Shown here piece after piece: positions 42,715 through 51,171 of a DNA stretch of 64,000 bases. The notes under the pieces are model-generated. The model did not search any database. It was not told the origin of the DNA and worked only from the letters and a program-made list of their open reading frames with translations. The stretch comes from Brevibacterium oceani (lineage in GTDB: Bacteria; Actinomycetota; Actinomycetes; Actinomycetales; Brevibacteriaceae): contig NZ_JABKDE010000001.1 in assembly GCF_013623835.1 (NCBI RefSeq), positions 1 through 64,000 of the forward strand, in the 5' to 3' direction. The first letter of the stretch is position 1. Every line of letters begins with the position of its first letter. The position numbers were made by a program, and so were the translations under genes.

Positions 42715-44979
42715 TCAGAGGAGGTCGAGGATCGCTTCGGCGGCGGCGTGAGAGTCGTTGAGCGTGGCCGCGTTGACTCCCGGGTTCGCTGCGATCGCCA
42801 GTCCCCACTGCCGCGAGGACAGCTGGATCGACAGTGCGAATCGGCGCGGATGGACCTGACCCTCGACGTCGATGGTTCGGTAGGGGCGCGGGGTGAGCGC
42901 GAGTCCGTTGAGGAACTTCTCTCGACCGTCGTCCAAGGTCAGACGGGCGGCGGTGAGCTGTCCGCGTTCTAGCATTCCGTGCAGCAGGACATCGGCGGCC
43001 CGAGACACCGAGTTCGTCGGCGACGCCGCATCGATGACGACGTTGCCGGTGATTCGGCCGGCGGCCTGCGCCGAGGTGACCGTGAAGATATCCGCGTTCG
43101 TGACCGTCGCCGGGGTGCCCCCTGTCGAGGTGACCCCTGCCGAGGTGTCGCCTGCCGAGATGGCAGCCGGGTTCTCTTCGATGCGCATGTCGGGGCCGAT
43201 GAAAGTCACGACGCCGGCCTCCGCGAGGGCAAGGAGTTCGGCGATGCGCTGCGGGGGAGGACCGTCGCAGATGCCGGAGACGAAGCCCTCGAACCAGCCG
43301 ATGATCTCCATATCGATGCTCACTCGGTCGATGTGGGCGGCGACGATGAGCTCTTTGAGCAGCAGCCGAGACTGCCACAACACCGGAAACATCGCCTTCT
43401 CCGGGCTGCCGGTCGGACCGGCCAGCGAGGCACGCAGGTCGGTGCGCAGGAAATCGAGCATCCACTCATGCAGCGAACCTGGCTCCCCGGGTTCACGGCT
43501 GACGAAGAGCTCGCCCTCGAGCGGGTTGAGCAGCTCGTGCAGCGACATACGATCGGCGGGATCGGGAACGAGTGCCTCTTCGATCTCCGACCACGCGAAC
43601 GCTTCGCGGGTGACGCGACCTTGGCGGGCGGCATCCTCGGTGGCCGTCGCACTCGCAGCAGCACGTGGGCCGGCAGTATTCCCCTGCGGGTGGGTCTCCT
43701 GCCAGGTGCGGCGGGTCAGGTGGCGTGACACCGCCTCGGCGATGGCCTCGCGCAGCTGTCCAGGGTCCCCGGCGAATGCCTCGGGTCGGACCTGGGAGAG
43801 CGTGTGATAGTAGGCCAGGCGCAGGTCGGCGAGGATGAGTGGCCACAGCTGGTCGTTGAACCGGGCCTCGGCGGAACGGTCGCCGTCGAGGTCGTCGAGA
43901 CCGGCCAGCAGGGCGATGTTCTCACGGGTGAAATAGCGCAGAGGCCAATCCGCCTTCGGGTGTTCCCCGCAGATCGGTTTGCTGCGGTATGGGATCCCAC
44001 GGCGGGAGCCCAGGGCCAGGTGCGGTTCGAGGCCGCTGGGCTCGTAGCGCAGCTCGCCCTTGGAAGTCGGACTCGGGACGTAGCGGCCCCCGCGTTCATG
44101 GGTGAACAGGGTCTGCAGGTCGAAGTAGTTGAGCCCCATACCGCGGACGATGACACGGTCGCCGGGGGCCACCTCGGCGACGGGGGTCTCTGCCGGCAGA
44201 CCCTGGGGCAGGTACAGTCCGCCGTTGCGCTCGGCGAAGGCGGCCAGGCGGGCGCGCTCCTCGGGCTGGGCGCTGGGGATATGGCCGACGGCAAGAACGA
44301 CGGCCGAGGCGATGATCGTCGTCCCGTCCTGACAGCGCACGAGCTGTTCGGGAGGGATCGGTTCCCTCGACCTGCCGGGGCTGGCGGCCGCGTCAGCCGG
44401 GTCGGCGCTGGCCACACTGGCCCCGGCCTCGGAGGCGCTCCCGGCACCAGCGGGACCTGTCCCGGACGCAGCCGGCGCCGCCTCCGGGAGGTCCATGGCG
44501 GGCAGGTCGATGACGGATTCGGCCTTCGTGAGGTGTTCGACGATTTCGACGCAGGCAGGGGCAATGCGTCGGATGCGGTCGTAGGAGTCGCGGAGGTAGC
44601 GGCCGTAGAGGGCGCGGCTGGGGAAGGTCGAGTCGAGTGGTTCGGTGCCGCCTGCGGCGACATACCATTCGCCCATCGACGGGCCGGCGGGTTCCTCGCC
44701 CTCGTCAAGGAAAGAGCAGCTGGAGTCGGGGAATACGGTCTGCTCGGCGATGGTCGTGTTCATCAGCAGGGATTGCGGCTGATCGGTGCGCCAGACGATG
44801 CCGGCCCCGGGCGGATACGGGTCGATGAGGTGGATGGTCAGCGCGGGATCGGTCTCACCTTCGCGTCCGTCGAAGCGCTTCGCGGCCAGTGCCACGAGCC
44901 GTTCGAGGACGGTGAGACCGCGCGGGCCGACACCGATGATCGCGACCGCGGGAGCCTGCGTCCGACCGGCCGCACTCAC
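42715..44979 (-). CDS. FAD/NAD(P)-binding oxidoreductase-like protein
   Basis: 754 residues from GTG 44979. The N-terminal Rossmann motif is AVAIIGVGPRGLTVLERL, followed by LTIHLIDPYPPGAGIVWRTDQ, which matches the NAD_binding_9 (FAD-NAD(P)-binding) family. RVIVRGMGLNYFDLQTLFT is a second family motif. The C-terminal half is helical and poorly conserved. An Ala/Gly-rich insertion lies at about 170-205. No signal or membrane helix. Substrate unknown; related proteins occur near siderophore or amino-acid hydroxylation genes. The start overlaps the LCP stop (GTGA), so the two are co-translated, which is an unexpected pairing. Confidence 0.82.
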   Translation of the reverse strand: MSAAGRTQAPAVAIIGVGPRGLTVLERLVALAAKRFDGREGETDPALTIHLIDPYPPGAGIVWRTDQPQSLLMNTTIAEQTVFPDSSCSFLDEGEEPAGPSMGEWYVAAGGTEPLDSTFPSRALYGRYLRDSYDRIRRIAPACVEIVEHLTKAESVIDLPAMDLPEAAPAASGTGPAGAGSASEAGASVASADPADAAASPGRSREPIPPEQLVRCQDGTTIIASAVVLAVGHIPSAQPEERARLAAFAERNGGLYLPQGLPAETPVAEVAPGDRVIVRGMGLNYFDLQTLFTHERGGRYVPSPTSKGELRYEPSGLEPHLALGSRRGIPYRSKPICGEHPKADWPLRYFTRENIALLAGLDDLDGDRSAEARFNDQLWPLILADLRLAYYHTLSQVRPEAFAGDPGQLREAIAEAVSRHLTRRTWQETHPQGNTAGPRAAASATATEDAARQGRVTREAFAWSEIEEALVPDPADRMSLHELLNPLEGELFVSREPGEPGSLHEWMLDFLRTDLRASLAGPTGSPEKAMFPVLWQSRLLLKELIVAAHIDRVSIDMEIIGWFEGFVSGICDGPPPQRIAELLALAEAGVVTFIGPDMRIEENPAAISAGDTSAGVTSTGGTPATVTNADIFTVTSAQAAGRITGNVVIDAASPTNSVSRAADVLLHGMLERGQLTAARLTLDDGREKFLNGLALTPRPYRTIDVEGQVHPRRFALSIQLSSRQWGLAIAANPGVNAATLNDSHAAAEAILDLL

Positions 44980-47444
44980 CCCTGCTCGCCGGTTCCGCCG
45001 GCACCTTCCGTTCCAGCCGTTTCACCGGAGTTGCCCGGGTATCCGGGGAAGTCGTCACCGGGCTTGTAGCCCTTCGGGTAGCACTTGCCTTCGGCATTGG
45101 GCTCACCCGGAGTCGACGAGGCGGCCGCGCCCTCCTCGTCCCCGGACCCGGATTCGCTCGAGTCGGTGGAGTCGGCAGCCTCGGTGGGGTCGGTGGTCTC
45201 GTCGGTGCCGGACGACGATTCCTTGTCCTCACCGGAGTCCTGGGACTTGCTGCCGTCATTGGTCGGCTGCGGTGTCTCCTCGCCGTCGGAGGCGCCCTTC
45301 ACCTCGCCGAGGATCCACTTGTGGAGGACGTCGAAGTCGGGGTCGTAGGTGGGGGTGACGTCGTTGTTGATCTGGACCGAGGTGACGTCGCCCTTCTGCA
45401 TCATCAGGGCGAGTTCGATGAAGGCCGGGATCTCGTTCTGCGGAATCGAGGTCGCGATGTTCCGCGTCGCCGAGTTCGCGAGCTTCGGATACGCCGAAGC
45501 GATCTCCTGCGGATCGACCTGCTCCAGCGTGGTCTTGAGCATCCGCTGCTGACGGCACATGCGGTCGTAGTTGTCGCTGCCTTCGCGGGAGCGGACATAC
45601 CACAGCGCGTCCTTGCCCTTGAGGTTCTGCTGGCCGGGATCGACCCAGCCGTAGATCTCGTTCTTGACCCCGTTCATCGACTTGCCGCCACCCATCGGGA
45701 TGGGCCGCTCGACGTCGATATTCACACCGCCGATGGCATCGACGACGTCTTCGAACCCGGCCATATCGACCGAGGCCCAGTAGTCGAGGTTGAGGCCGAG
45801 CGAGCCTTCGACGGCCTGCATCGTCGTCCACATCCCCGGCTCGAGGCCGTGAGTGTCGCCGATGGAGTCCTTGTTCTGATCGCCCCACTGCCACACGGCG
45901 TTGATGAGGTCCTGCGACGAGTCGCCGGAGGGGCGGAACCCGTCCGGCCACTGCTTCTCGAGCTCACTGCCCTCGGGGAAGATCGGGAACGCGAGGTTGC
46001 GGGGGACGGAGATGAGCGCGGCATTGCCGGTCTTCGTGTCGATCGAGGCCACGAGCATCGTGTCCGGCCGGGTGCCCTCACGGTCGTCGCCGTTGTCACG
46101 CCCCATGAGGAAGACGTTGATGTAGGGCTTGTCCGCCCACAGATCTTCGGCGTTCTGGGACTTGCCGGTGCTGTCGCCGAAGAGGCTTGCGACGGTCGAG
46201 GACTGGACCCTGGCGAAAACGGATCCGACGCCCAGAGGGATGCCGATGATGAGCGCGAGAGAGACGACGAGAACGCCGGCGAGCTTGTTCTGCCAGGGCC
46301 GGTACCGGTGCCCGCGCCGCAGCCCGAGGTGGGACACGATCATCACGAGGATCCAGATCACGGCCACGAGGATCGCGCCGATGGCGAGGAAGTTGAGCAG
46401 AGACGGGCTGGAGACGACGGTTGCGACCGCACGCACCGGCCCCTTGACGAGCAGATAGATCAGCCCGGTGAGGAGGGCGAGGACGAAGAGCCCGAACACG
46501 ATGAGGCCGACGGGACGGAAGCGTGTGCGCAGCAGTCCGACGCCCGGCAGTAGCGTGCTCAGCGAGGTCCAGCCGACGAGGCTGGGGAAGGTTTCGCCGA
46601 GGCGGGAGGAATGTCGGCGGGCTCGCCCAGGTCCGTGGCCGGTTGAGTCACCGTCCGACTTCGGTGAGCGTTTCTGGGGACGTTCGGCTGCGCCCGCGTC
46701 GGCTGCACCTGCCCCAGCCGCGTCCGCGCCGACTGCGCCTGCTCCGTCCGCACTGCGTGCCGCATTGCGGGCGGCGTTCCTGCCGCGACCGCGGCTGCGG
46801 TCCTCGGCGGCGCGTCGTTCGCGAGCATCACGCCGAGTGGTCGGGGCTTCGTCGTCGGCGCCCCTCGCCGAGGTGGCCGTGTGGTCGTCCGAGAAGGTGC
46901 GCGGGGCATCGTGGTCGGCTCGACGGTCGGCAGAACGGGAGAGATCGGCGGACCGGGAGGGGCCAGCGGACTCGGAGGAATCGGAGTATCTGTCGGGCGG
47001 GGTGTTCGATCCCGCGGCCGCGGCCACGCCGGCCGCAGAGGCTCCGCTGGCGGCCGCGGCGCGCAGCATGCGTGCTTCCCGGCGAGTGCGCGGGGCTACC
47101 GGGCGCGGAGTCGGAGCAGGATGCTGACCGCCTGATGAGTGGTCGGCGGAATCCGTCGTCGAATCCGATGACGAGCGGGGTCCGGACCGTCCATCGGCTG
47201 GTCGGGCACTGGTGTAATCAGAACTGCCGGATGAGCGTCCGGATGAATCTCTGCCGTCTTGCTTCCTGCTCGACCGAGAACCGCTGGAGCCTCCGGCGTT
47301 CCCCTGCGGGGCCGGACCGTTGTCGCTGGCAGCGGTGTCGCCACGGAAACGCGGGCGAGCGGAGGCGCGGAGTCGACGCCCGGCGGCGTGAGAATCGGGG
47401 TCGTTCTCATGCGGTCCGTGCTTGTCAGGGGGAAACTCTGGCAA
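44976..47444 (-). CDS. LytR-CpsA-Psr (LCP) wall-polymer ligase with long disordered head
   Basis: 822 residues from a TTG at 47444 with GAGGAG nine bases upstream. Residues 1-290 are disordered, rich in S, R, G, A and D. Three membrane helices follow (VGLIVFGLFVLALLTGLIYL, then LNFLAIGAILVAVIWILVMI, then LAGVLVVSLALIIGIPLGVG), and then the LCP domain (about 440-700): INVFLMGRDNGDDREGTRPD with the phosphate-binding R and D, DTMLVASIDTKTG, and YVRSREGSDNYDRMCRQQRM. The tail is acidic, S/T/D/E/G-rich. LCP enzymes attach teichoic-type or arabinogalactan-type polymers to peptidoglycan outside the cell. The gene stands alone upstream of a coupled FAD protein. Confidence 0.92.
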   Translation of the reverse strand: MPEFPPDKHGPHENDPDSHAAGRRLRASARPRFRGDTAASDNGPAPQGNAGGSSGSRSSRKQDGRDSSGRSSGSSDYTSARPADGRSGPRSSSDSTTDSADHSSGGQHPAPTPRPVAPRTRREARMLRAAAASGASAAGVAAAAGSNTPPDRYSDSSESAGPSRSADLSRSADRRADHDAPRTFSDDHTATSARGADDEAPTTRRDARERRAAEDRSRGRGRNAARNAARSADGAGAVGADAAGAGAADAGAAERPQKRSPKSDGDSTGHGPGRARRHSSRLGETFPSLVGWTSLSTLLPGVGLLRTRFRPVGLIVFGLFVLALLTGLIYLLVKGPVRAVATVVSSPSLLNFLAIGAILVAVIWILVMIVSHLGLRRGHRYRPWQNKLAGVLVVSLALIIGIPLGVGSVFARVQSSTVASLFGDSTGKSQNAEDLWADKPYINVFLMGRDNGDDREGTRPDTMLVASIDTKTGNAALISVPRNLAFPIFPEGSELEKQWPDGFRPSGDSSQDLINAVWQWGDQNKDSIGDTHGLEPGMWTTMQAVEGSLGLNLDYWASVDMAGFEDVVDAIGGVNIDVERPIPMGGGKSMNGVKNEIYGWVDPGQQNLKGKDALWYVRSREGSDNYDRMCRQQRMLKTTLEQVDPQEIASAYPKLANSATRNIATSIPQNEIPAFIELALMMQKGDVTSVQINNDVTPTYDPDFDVLHKWILGEVKGASDGEETPQPTNDGSKSQDSGEDKESSSGTDETTDPTEAADSTDSSESGSGDEEGAAASSTPGEPNAEGKCYPKGYKPGDDFPGYPGNSGETAGTEGAGGTGEQG

Positions 47445-47822
47445 GTTGTCTACTCCTCAAAAACTGTCATTTCGTGCTGAGCGGCCCGCTCGTCGTTCTC
47501 ATCCGTCGGCGTCGGGTGCATCGTGAGGATGCAGGCTTTCCCGGCTGGTTTCCCGGAAGGAAAGGTGAGCAGACCGCAAGGCACATCACGCCGATTTTAC
47601 GCCCGGACATTGATGAATGCTGGAATTCCGGTGTGGAGGAGCAGAAGAAACGGGACGATCGGCCCGGATTTCCGCCGATCATGGGTCGCTCCTTCTATGA
47701 CGAAGCCCACTCATGCCGCCTGCACTTTGCTCTGGATGGCTCCTTTCCCTTAGGCTGTTATCCGTAGTGCTGGCAGGTCTGTCGACGAACATTGCGCCGA
47801 AGGCGACCAGAGCATTGCAGAA
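47445..47822. other. Intergenic region, no gene seen
   Basis: 378 bases between the LCP start and tRNA-Ser(GCU). The reading frames present are short and lack ribosome sites. The promoters of the LCP gene (leftward) and the tRNA (rightward) must lie here; no repeats stand out. Confidence 0.5.
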
Positions 47823-47911
47823 GGAGTCGTGGCTGAGCGGCCGAAAGCGTCACCCTGCTAAGGTGAAGTCCTCCGAACGGGGGACCGTGGGTTCAAATCC
47901 CACCGACTCCG
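47823..47911 (+). tRNA. tRNA-Ser (anticodon GCU)
   Basis: GGAGTCG/CGACTCC acceptor pairing, anticodon loop with GCT between CACCCT and AAGGTG, a long class II variable arm and T loop GGTTCAAATCC. The CCA end is not encoded. Confidence 0.97.
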
Positions 47912-47920
47912 CGTAGTGAT

Positions 47921-47964
47921 GAATCCCCGCGATCCGATGACATATCGGACCACGGGGATTCTTC
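47921..47964 (+). terminator. Terminator after tRNA-Ser(GCU)
   Basis: GAATCCCCG (47921-47929) pairs with CGGGGATTC (47953-47961), with an inner TCCGAT/ATCGGA stem, then TTCT. Confidence 0.8.
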
Positions 47965-48306
47965 TCGTTCCGGCCTGGTCCGCACGCGTCAGCGCGACTG
48001 TATGCCCAAAGTGCACGCGTAGTGACGAAAATCAGGACGCTCACACTTCTGATGCACAGTCATCTACCCAATGTCCGCGTGAGGGCTGACACGGGCAGCC
48101 CGGCACGTGTCGGTCCCAGCACGCACCATCACCCTCCGGCCCGGAGTTCGCGCCGACCGGTTCACCGAAACTTCATCGGTCACGACAAGGGCTGTAGTGA
48201 AAGTCCGAGTATTTCGGGCTAGGGTGAAATGAGTCCACCCGCAGAGCCGCCGGAGGCCACTTATACGAACGGCGGACGGCGACATACGAGGAGAACCGAC
48301 ATCACC
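47965..48306. other. Intergenic region, no gene seen
   Basis: About 340 bases before the lipoprotein gene. A possible -10 (TAGGGT, near 48221) lies about 80 bases upstream of its start. Nothing else is recognisable. Confidence 0.4.
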
Positions 48307-48921
48307 ATGCGCTCCATCCGCAGGACTGTTCTGTCCGCAGCCGCCGGCGTTCTGGCCATCACCCTGACCGCGTGTTCGTCCGGAGACGAAGCGGACGGGT
48401 CGAAGACCGAAGGTGCCGAGTCTCAGGAGACCGCCCAGAAGTCCGGCGGAGCCGACGGCTCCGATTCGAAGGGTGAACCCGGATCCGCCGAGGCGGCCGG
48501 CCTCGACCTGAATGACCTGCCCGATCCGATCGCCGCCCAGGACATCCCCGCCGCAGTCGAGGGGGACGACGACGCAACGATGACCGTCGAGTTCTTCGCG
48601 CTCAAACGACAGGGAGAGACCGTCGTCGGTCAGTTCGGGTTCACCGTGAACTCAAGCTCGACCGAGGAAGACTGGCTGTACGGCTACCTCGGTGACTCAG
48701 GGTGGGACCCGTTTCTCGTCGATTCTCAGAACCTGCGCAAACACTCGGTGCTGAAGAAGAGCATCAATCGGGCGCAGACCGAGGTGCAGGGCCCGAAGTT
48801 CAAACCCGGTGAAACCTACTATGCCTTCGCCGTCCTCGCTGCTCCGCCGCCAGACGTCAAAGAAGTCGAGGTCTCGGTCGTCGACGGCATGAACCTCGTC
48901 GCCGGAGCGCAGATCTCGTGA
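48307..48921 (+). CDS. Secreted lipoprotein of unknown function
   Basis: 204 residues from ATG 48307 (MRSIRRTVLSAAAGVLAITL) with the lipobox LTAC: the cysteine would be diacylated and hold the protein to the outer face of the membrane. A charged Ser/Asp/Glu/Gly linker (about 28-65) follows. The remaining 130 residues form a beta-rich domain (MTVEFFALKRQGETVVGQFG, and FKPGETYYAFAVLAAPPP) that I cannot assign. The frame is open 26 codons upstream without a ribosome site. It overlaps the OmpA-domain gene by four bases (GTGA), so the two are made together. Confidence 0.8.
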   Translation: MRSIRRTVLSAAAGVLAITLTACSSGDEADGSKTEGAESQETAQKSGGADGSDSKGEPGSAEAAGLDLNDLPDPIAAQDIPAAVEGDDDATMTVEFFALKRQGETVVGQFGFTVNSSSTEEDWLYGYLGDSGWDPFLVDSQNLRKHSVLKKSINRAQTEVQGPKFKPGETYYAFAVLAAPPPDVKEVEVSVVDGMNLVAGAQIS

Positions 48922-49517
48922 AGATCGCAATCGCCTGCTCCGCAGCAGCGCTCGCCGTGGGCGTCGCGATCGCCGGGCCCGCCGCATCCGCAGTCGCGAA
49001 CTCCGTGACTTCGCATGATGTCGCTGACAGGGGCACCCCGACACCCGAGGACTTCACCGACCCGGATCAGTCGATGATCGACGAAAGCATCGTCGATCTC
49101 GATCCGGGAATCGACGACCTCGACAAGGGCATCGAAGATCTCGAATCGACCGAAGTCAGCGGCGACTCCACCGTGGTCACCCTCGATACCGACATCCTCT
49201 TCGACTTCGACTCGGCCGAGCTCAGCGACGCGGCGAAGAAGAAGATCGCCGACCTGGTCAAGGACCTGCCGACGGATTCAGAGATCACCGTCGGCGGTCA
49301 CACGGACTCCAAGGGCGAGGACGACTACAACAAGAAGCTCTCCGAAGACAGAGCCGAGGCCGTCGCCGAGGTGCTCACCGCCGAGAACAAAGACCTCGAC
49401 GTGACGGCGAAGGGCTACGGGGAATCCGAGCCCGTCGCTGCGAACGAGAAGGGCGGCGAAGACGACCCTGAGGGCCGGGCGAAGAACCGCCGCGTCGAGA
49501 TCCGCTACAACGGCTGA
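48918..49517 (+). CDS. Exported OmpA-domain protein
   Basis: 199 residues from GTG 48918. A signal peptide (MKIAIACSAAALAVGVAIAG, cleavage near AASA) precedes an acidic linker and a C-terminal OmpA/MotB peptidoglycan-binding domain (about 90-199): LFDFDSAELSDAAKKKIADL, the TVGGHTDSKGEDDYNKKLSE block and KGYGESEPVAANEKGGED with NRRVEIRY. The conserved D and R that hold diaminopimelate are present. In a monoderm cell this would bind wall peptidoglycan from outside the membrane. The coupled lipoprotein is a likely partner, together linking membrane and wall. Confidence 0.88.
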   Translation: MKIAIACSAAALAVGVAIAGPAASAVANSVTSHDVADRGTPTPEDFTDPDQSMIDESIVDLDPGIDDLDKGIEDLESTEVSGDSTVVTLDTDILFDFDSAELSDAAKKKIADLVKDLPTDSEITVGGHTDSKGEDDYNKKLSEDRAEAVAEVLTAENKDLDVTAKGYGESEPVAANEKGGEDDPEGRAKNRRVEIRYNG

Positions 49518-49646
49518 CCGGCAGGCTGGTCGGATGGGAACGCATCCCCTAGACTCGGCATTGTCCGTCAATATAGGAATGTCTGACAAAGCTCGTCATC
49601 GGTCGGGTCGCCGATGCGATCGTCCGAACACTGCAAGGAGGTCAGG

Positions 49647-50240
49647 ATGAAGATTCTGTTGGTGGGATCCGGCGGACATGTCGGAGGCGTCGCCCGTGCC
49701 GAGCTCGAGAAGCGCGGCCATGAAGTCCTCGGTGTCACCCGATCGACCGATCCGGGGGTCGACACCTCTGATGCCGACTCGATCTCTCGTCTCCTCGAGG
49801 CCGTCGGCACCGTCGACGCGATCATCGTTGCAGTGGGAGCTGCGGCTTTCAAGCCGGTCACCGAGCTGACGCGTGAGGACTACACCGCGGCGCTTACCTC
49901 GAAGACGCTCGGCCAGATCGAATTCGTCACCCAGGGCCTCGACCGCCTCAGCGACGGCGGTTCGATCACGTTCGTCACCGGTGTCCTCAGCCGCGAACCC
50001 GTGCCCACCGCGGCGGCCGCGGCCATGGCCAACGGCGCCGTCGAGTCGTTCGTCATCTCCGCCGCTCCGGAGCTTCCGCGCGGCATCCGCATCAACGCCG
50101 TCAGTCCGAACGTGCTCGCGAACTCCCCGCACTATCACGACGCCTTCGCCGGAATGGTGCCGGTGACCGACGAGCAGGTCGCCACTGCATTCGTCCGCTC
50201 CGTCGAGGGCAACGTCACCGGCCGCATCCTCGCGGTCTGA
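49647..50240 (+). CDS. Short-chain dehydrogenase lacking the catalytic tyrosine
   Basis: 197 residues from ATG 49647, with GGAGG five bases upstream. The Rossmann motif is LLVGSGGHVGGVARAEL. Where classical SDRs have YxxxK, this one reads AAAMANGAVESFVISAAPEL, so Tyr and Lys are absent; the short atypical SDR subfamily with NGA(L/V)E has the same feature. PRGIRINAVSPNVL is the typical C-terminal motif. It probably binds NAD(P), but its reaction is uncertain. It ends 12 bases before the GntR gene and may be co-transcribed with it. Confidence 0.85.
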   Translation: MKILLVGSGGHVGGVARAELEKRGHEVLGVTRSTDPGVDTSDADSISRLLEAVGTVDAIIVAVGAAAFKPVTELTREDYTAALTSKTLGQIEFVTQGLDRLSDGGSITFVTGVLSREPVPTAAAAAMANGAVESFVISAAPELPRGIRINAVSPNVLANSPHYHDAFAGMVPVTDEQVATAFVRSVEGNVTGRILAV

Positions 50241-50252
50241 GGAAGCGTAACA

Positions 50253-51008
50253 ATGGGAGCGGTCGCCGAGGGCAATGAGTCGGGGCGCGGTGACGAAGTC
50301 GAGCGAAATCGCACTGGTCGCGCAGTCCACTACTCATCTGCGCGTCCGCCTGTCTCGAACACCGAACGCCGCCAGCGCGTCATCGATGAGATCAAACGTC
50401 GCATCGTGCTCGGCGAGCTCACCCCCGGGCAGCGGATCATCGAGGCGGAGCTGACCTCGTCGCTTGAGGTGAGCCGCCCGACCGCTCGGGAGGCCCTCAA
50501 CCAGATGGCGAGGGACGGCTTCCTCATCCAGGAGGCCTATCGCGGCCTGCGGGTGGCGAACATCGAGGTCGAGTCCCTGCTCGAGATCGCGCGTGTCCGT
50601 GTGGCACTCGACACCGAAGCCATCGACGAGATCCTCGACGATGCCTCGGGAGAGCGCCTGGCGCGTCTCGAGGAGATCTGGAAGCGCTTCGAGAGTGAGA
50701 GCAGTGCGGCCGATCCGCTTGCCGCACATGAGGCCCACATCTGCTTCCACCGCGGAATCTGGGAGGCCGCGGACAATTACCTTCTGATGCGCATCTGGCC
50801 CGTGGTCGAGGCTCAGATGACGATCGTCCTCGCCTATGACCAGTTCACCAGGCGTGATTCCGGCCGTGCTCATGCGATCCATGCGGCATTCATGCGTGCC
50901 ATTCGCAGCGGTGACCGTGCTCGCATTCGCACCGCACTCGACGTGCACACGATGGACAGTGCCCAGGAGCTTGCCCTGCTCGTCTCCGGAAGCGTCGACA
51001 GACACTGA
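50253..51008 (+). CDS. GntR-family regulator (FadR/FCD type)
   Basis: 251 residues. The winged-helix domain (about 35-100) reads RVIDEIKRRIVLGELTPGQR, then LTSSLEVSRPTAREALNQMA. The C-terminal FCD domain is helical, with the metal/ligand residues in HICFHRGIWEAADNYLLMRI and AHAIHAAFMRAI. It lies directly upstream of the hydroxyproline-type catabolic genes and probably represses them until a pathway compound binds. TTGT-N3-ACAA at 51076 is a candidate target. The first 30 residues are non-conserved, so the true start may be a little downstream. Confidence 0.88.
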   Translation: MGAVAEGNESGRGDEVERNRTGRAVHYSSARPPVSNTERRQRVIDEIKRRIVLGELTPGQRIIEAELTSSLEVSRPTAREALNQMARDGFLIQEAYRGLRVANIEVESLLEIARVRVALDTEAIDEILDDASGERLARLEEIWKRFESESSAADPLAAHEAHICFHRGIWEAADNYLLMRIWPVVEAQMTIVLAYDQFTRRDSGRAHAIHAAFMRAIRSGDRARIRTALDVHTMDSAQELALLVSGSVDRH

Positions 51009-51075
51009 GGGCCCGATCTGCGCCGAGGCGGCATTGACGATTCCTCGAACTCTGCGTAGCGTACTTGCCAATGTA

Positions 51076-51086
51076 TTGTCATACAA
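51076..51086. promoter_or_regulatory. Candidate GntR operator TTGT-CAT-ACAA
   Basis: A short palindrome of the kind bound by FCD-type GntR regulators, 86 bases upstream of the FAD oxidoreductase start and just after gntR. Confidence 0.45.
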
Positions 51087-51171
51087 CGGGGCCTCGATAG
51101 TGGCAGTCTGAAATGTGACGCCAATGCCGATCACGGTCCCGCCGACTCGGGAAACCAATGGAGGTGGCCGG

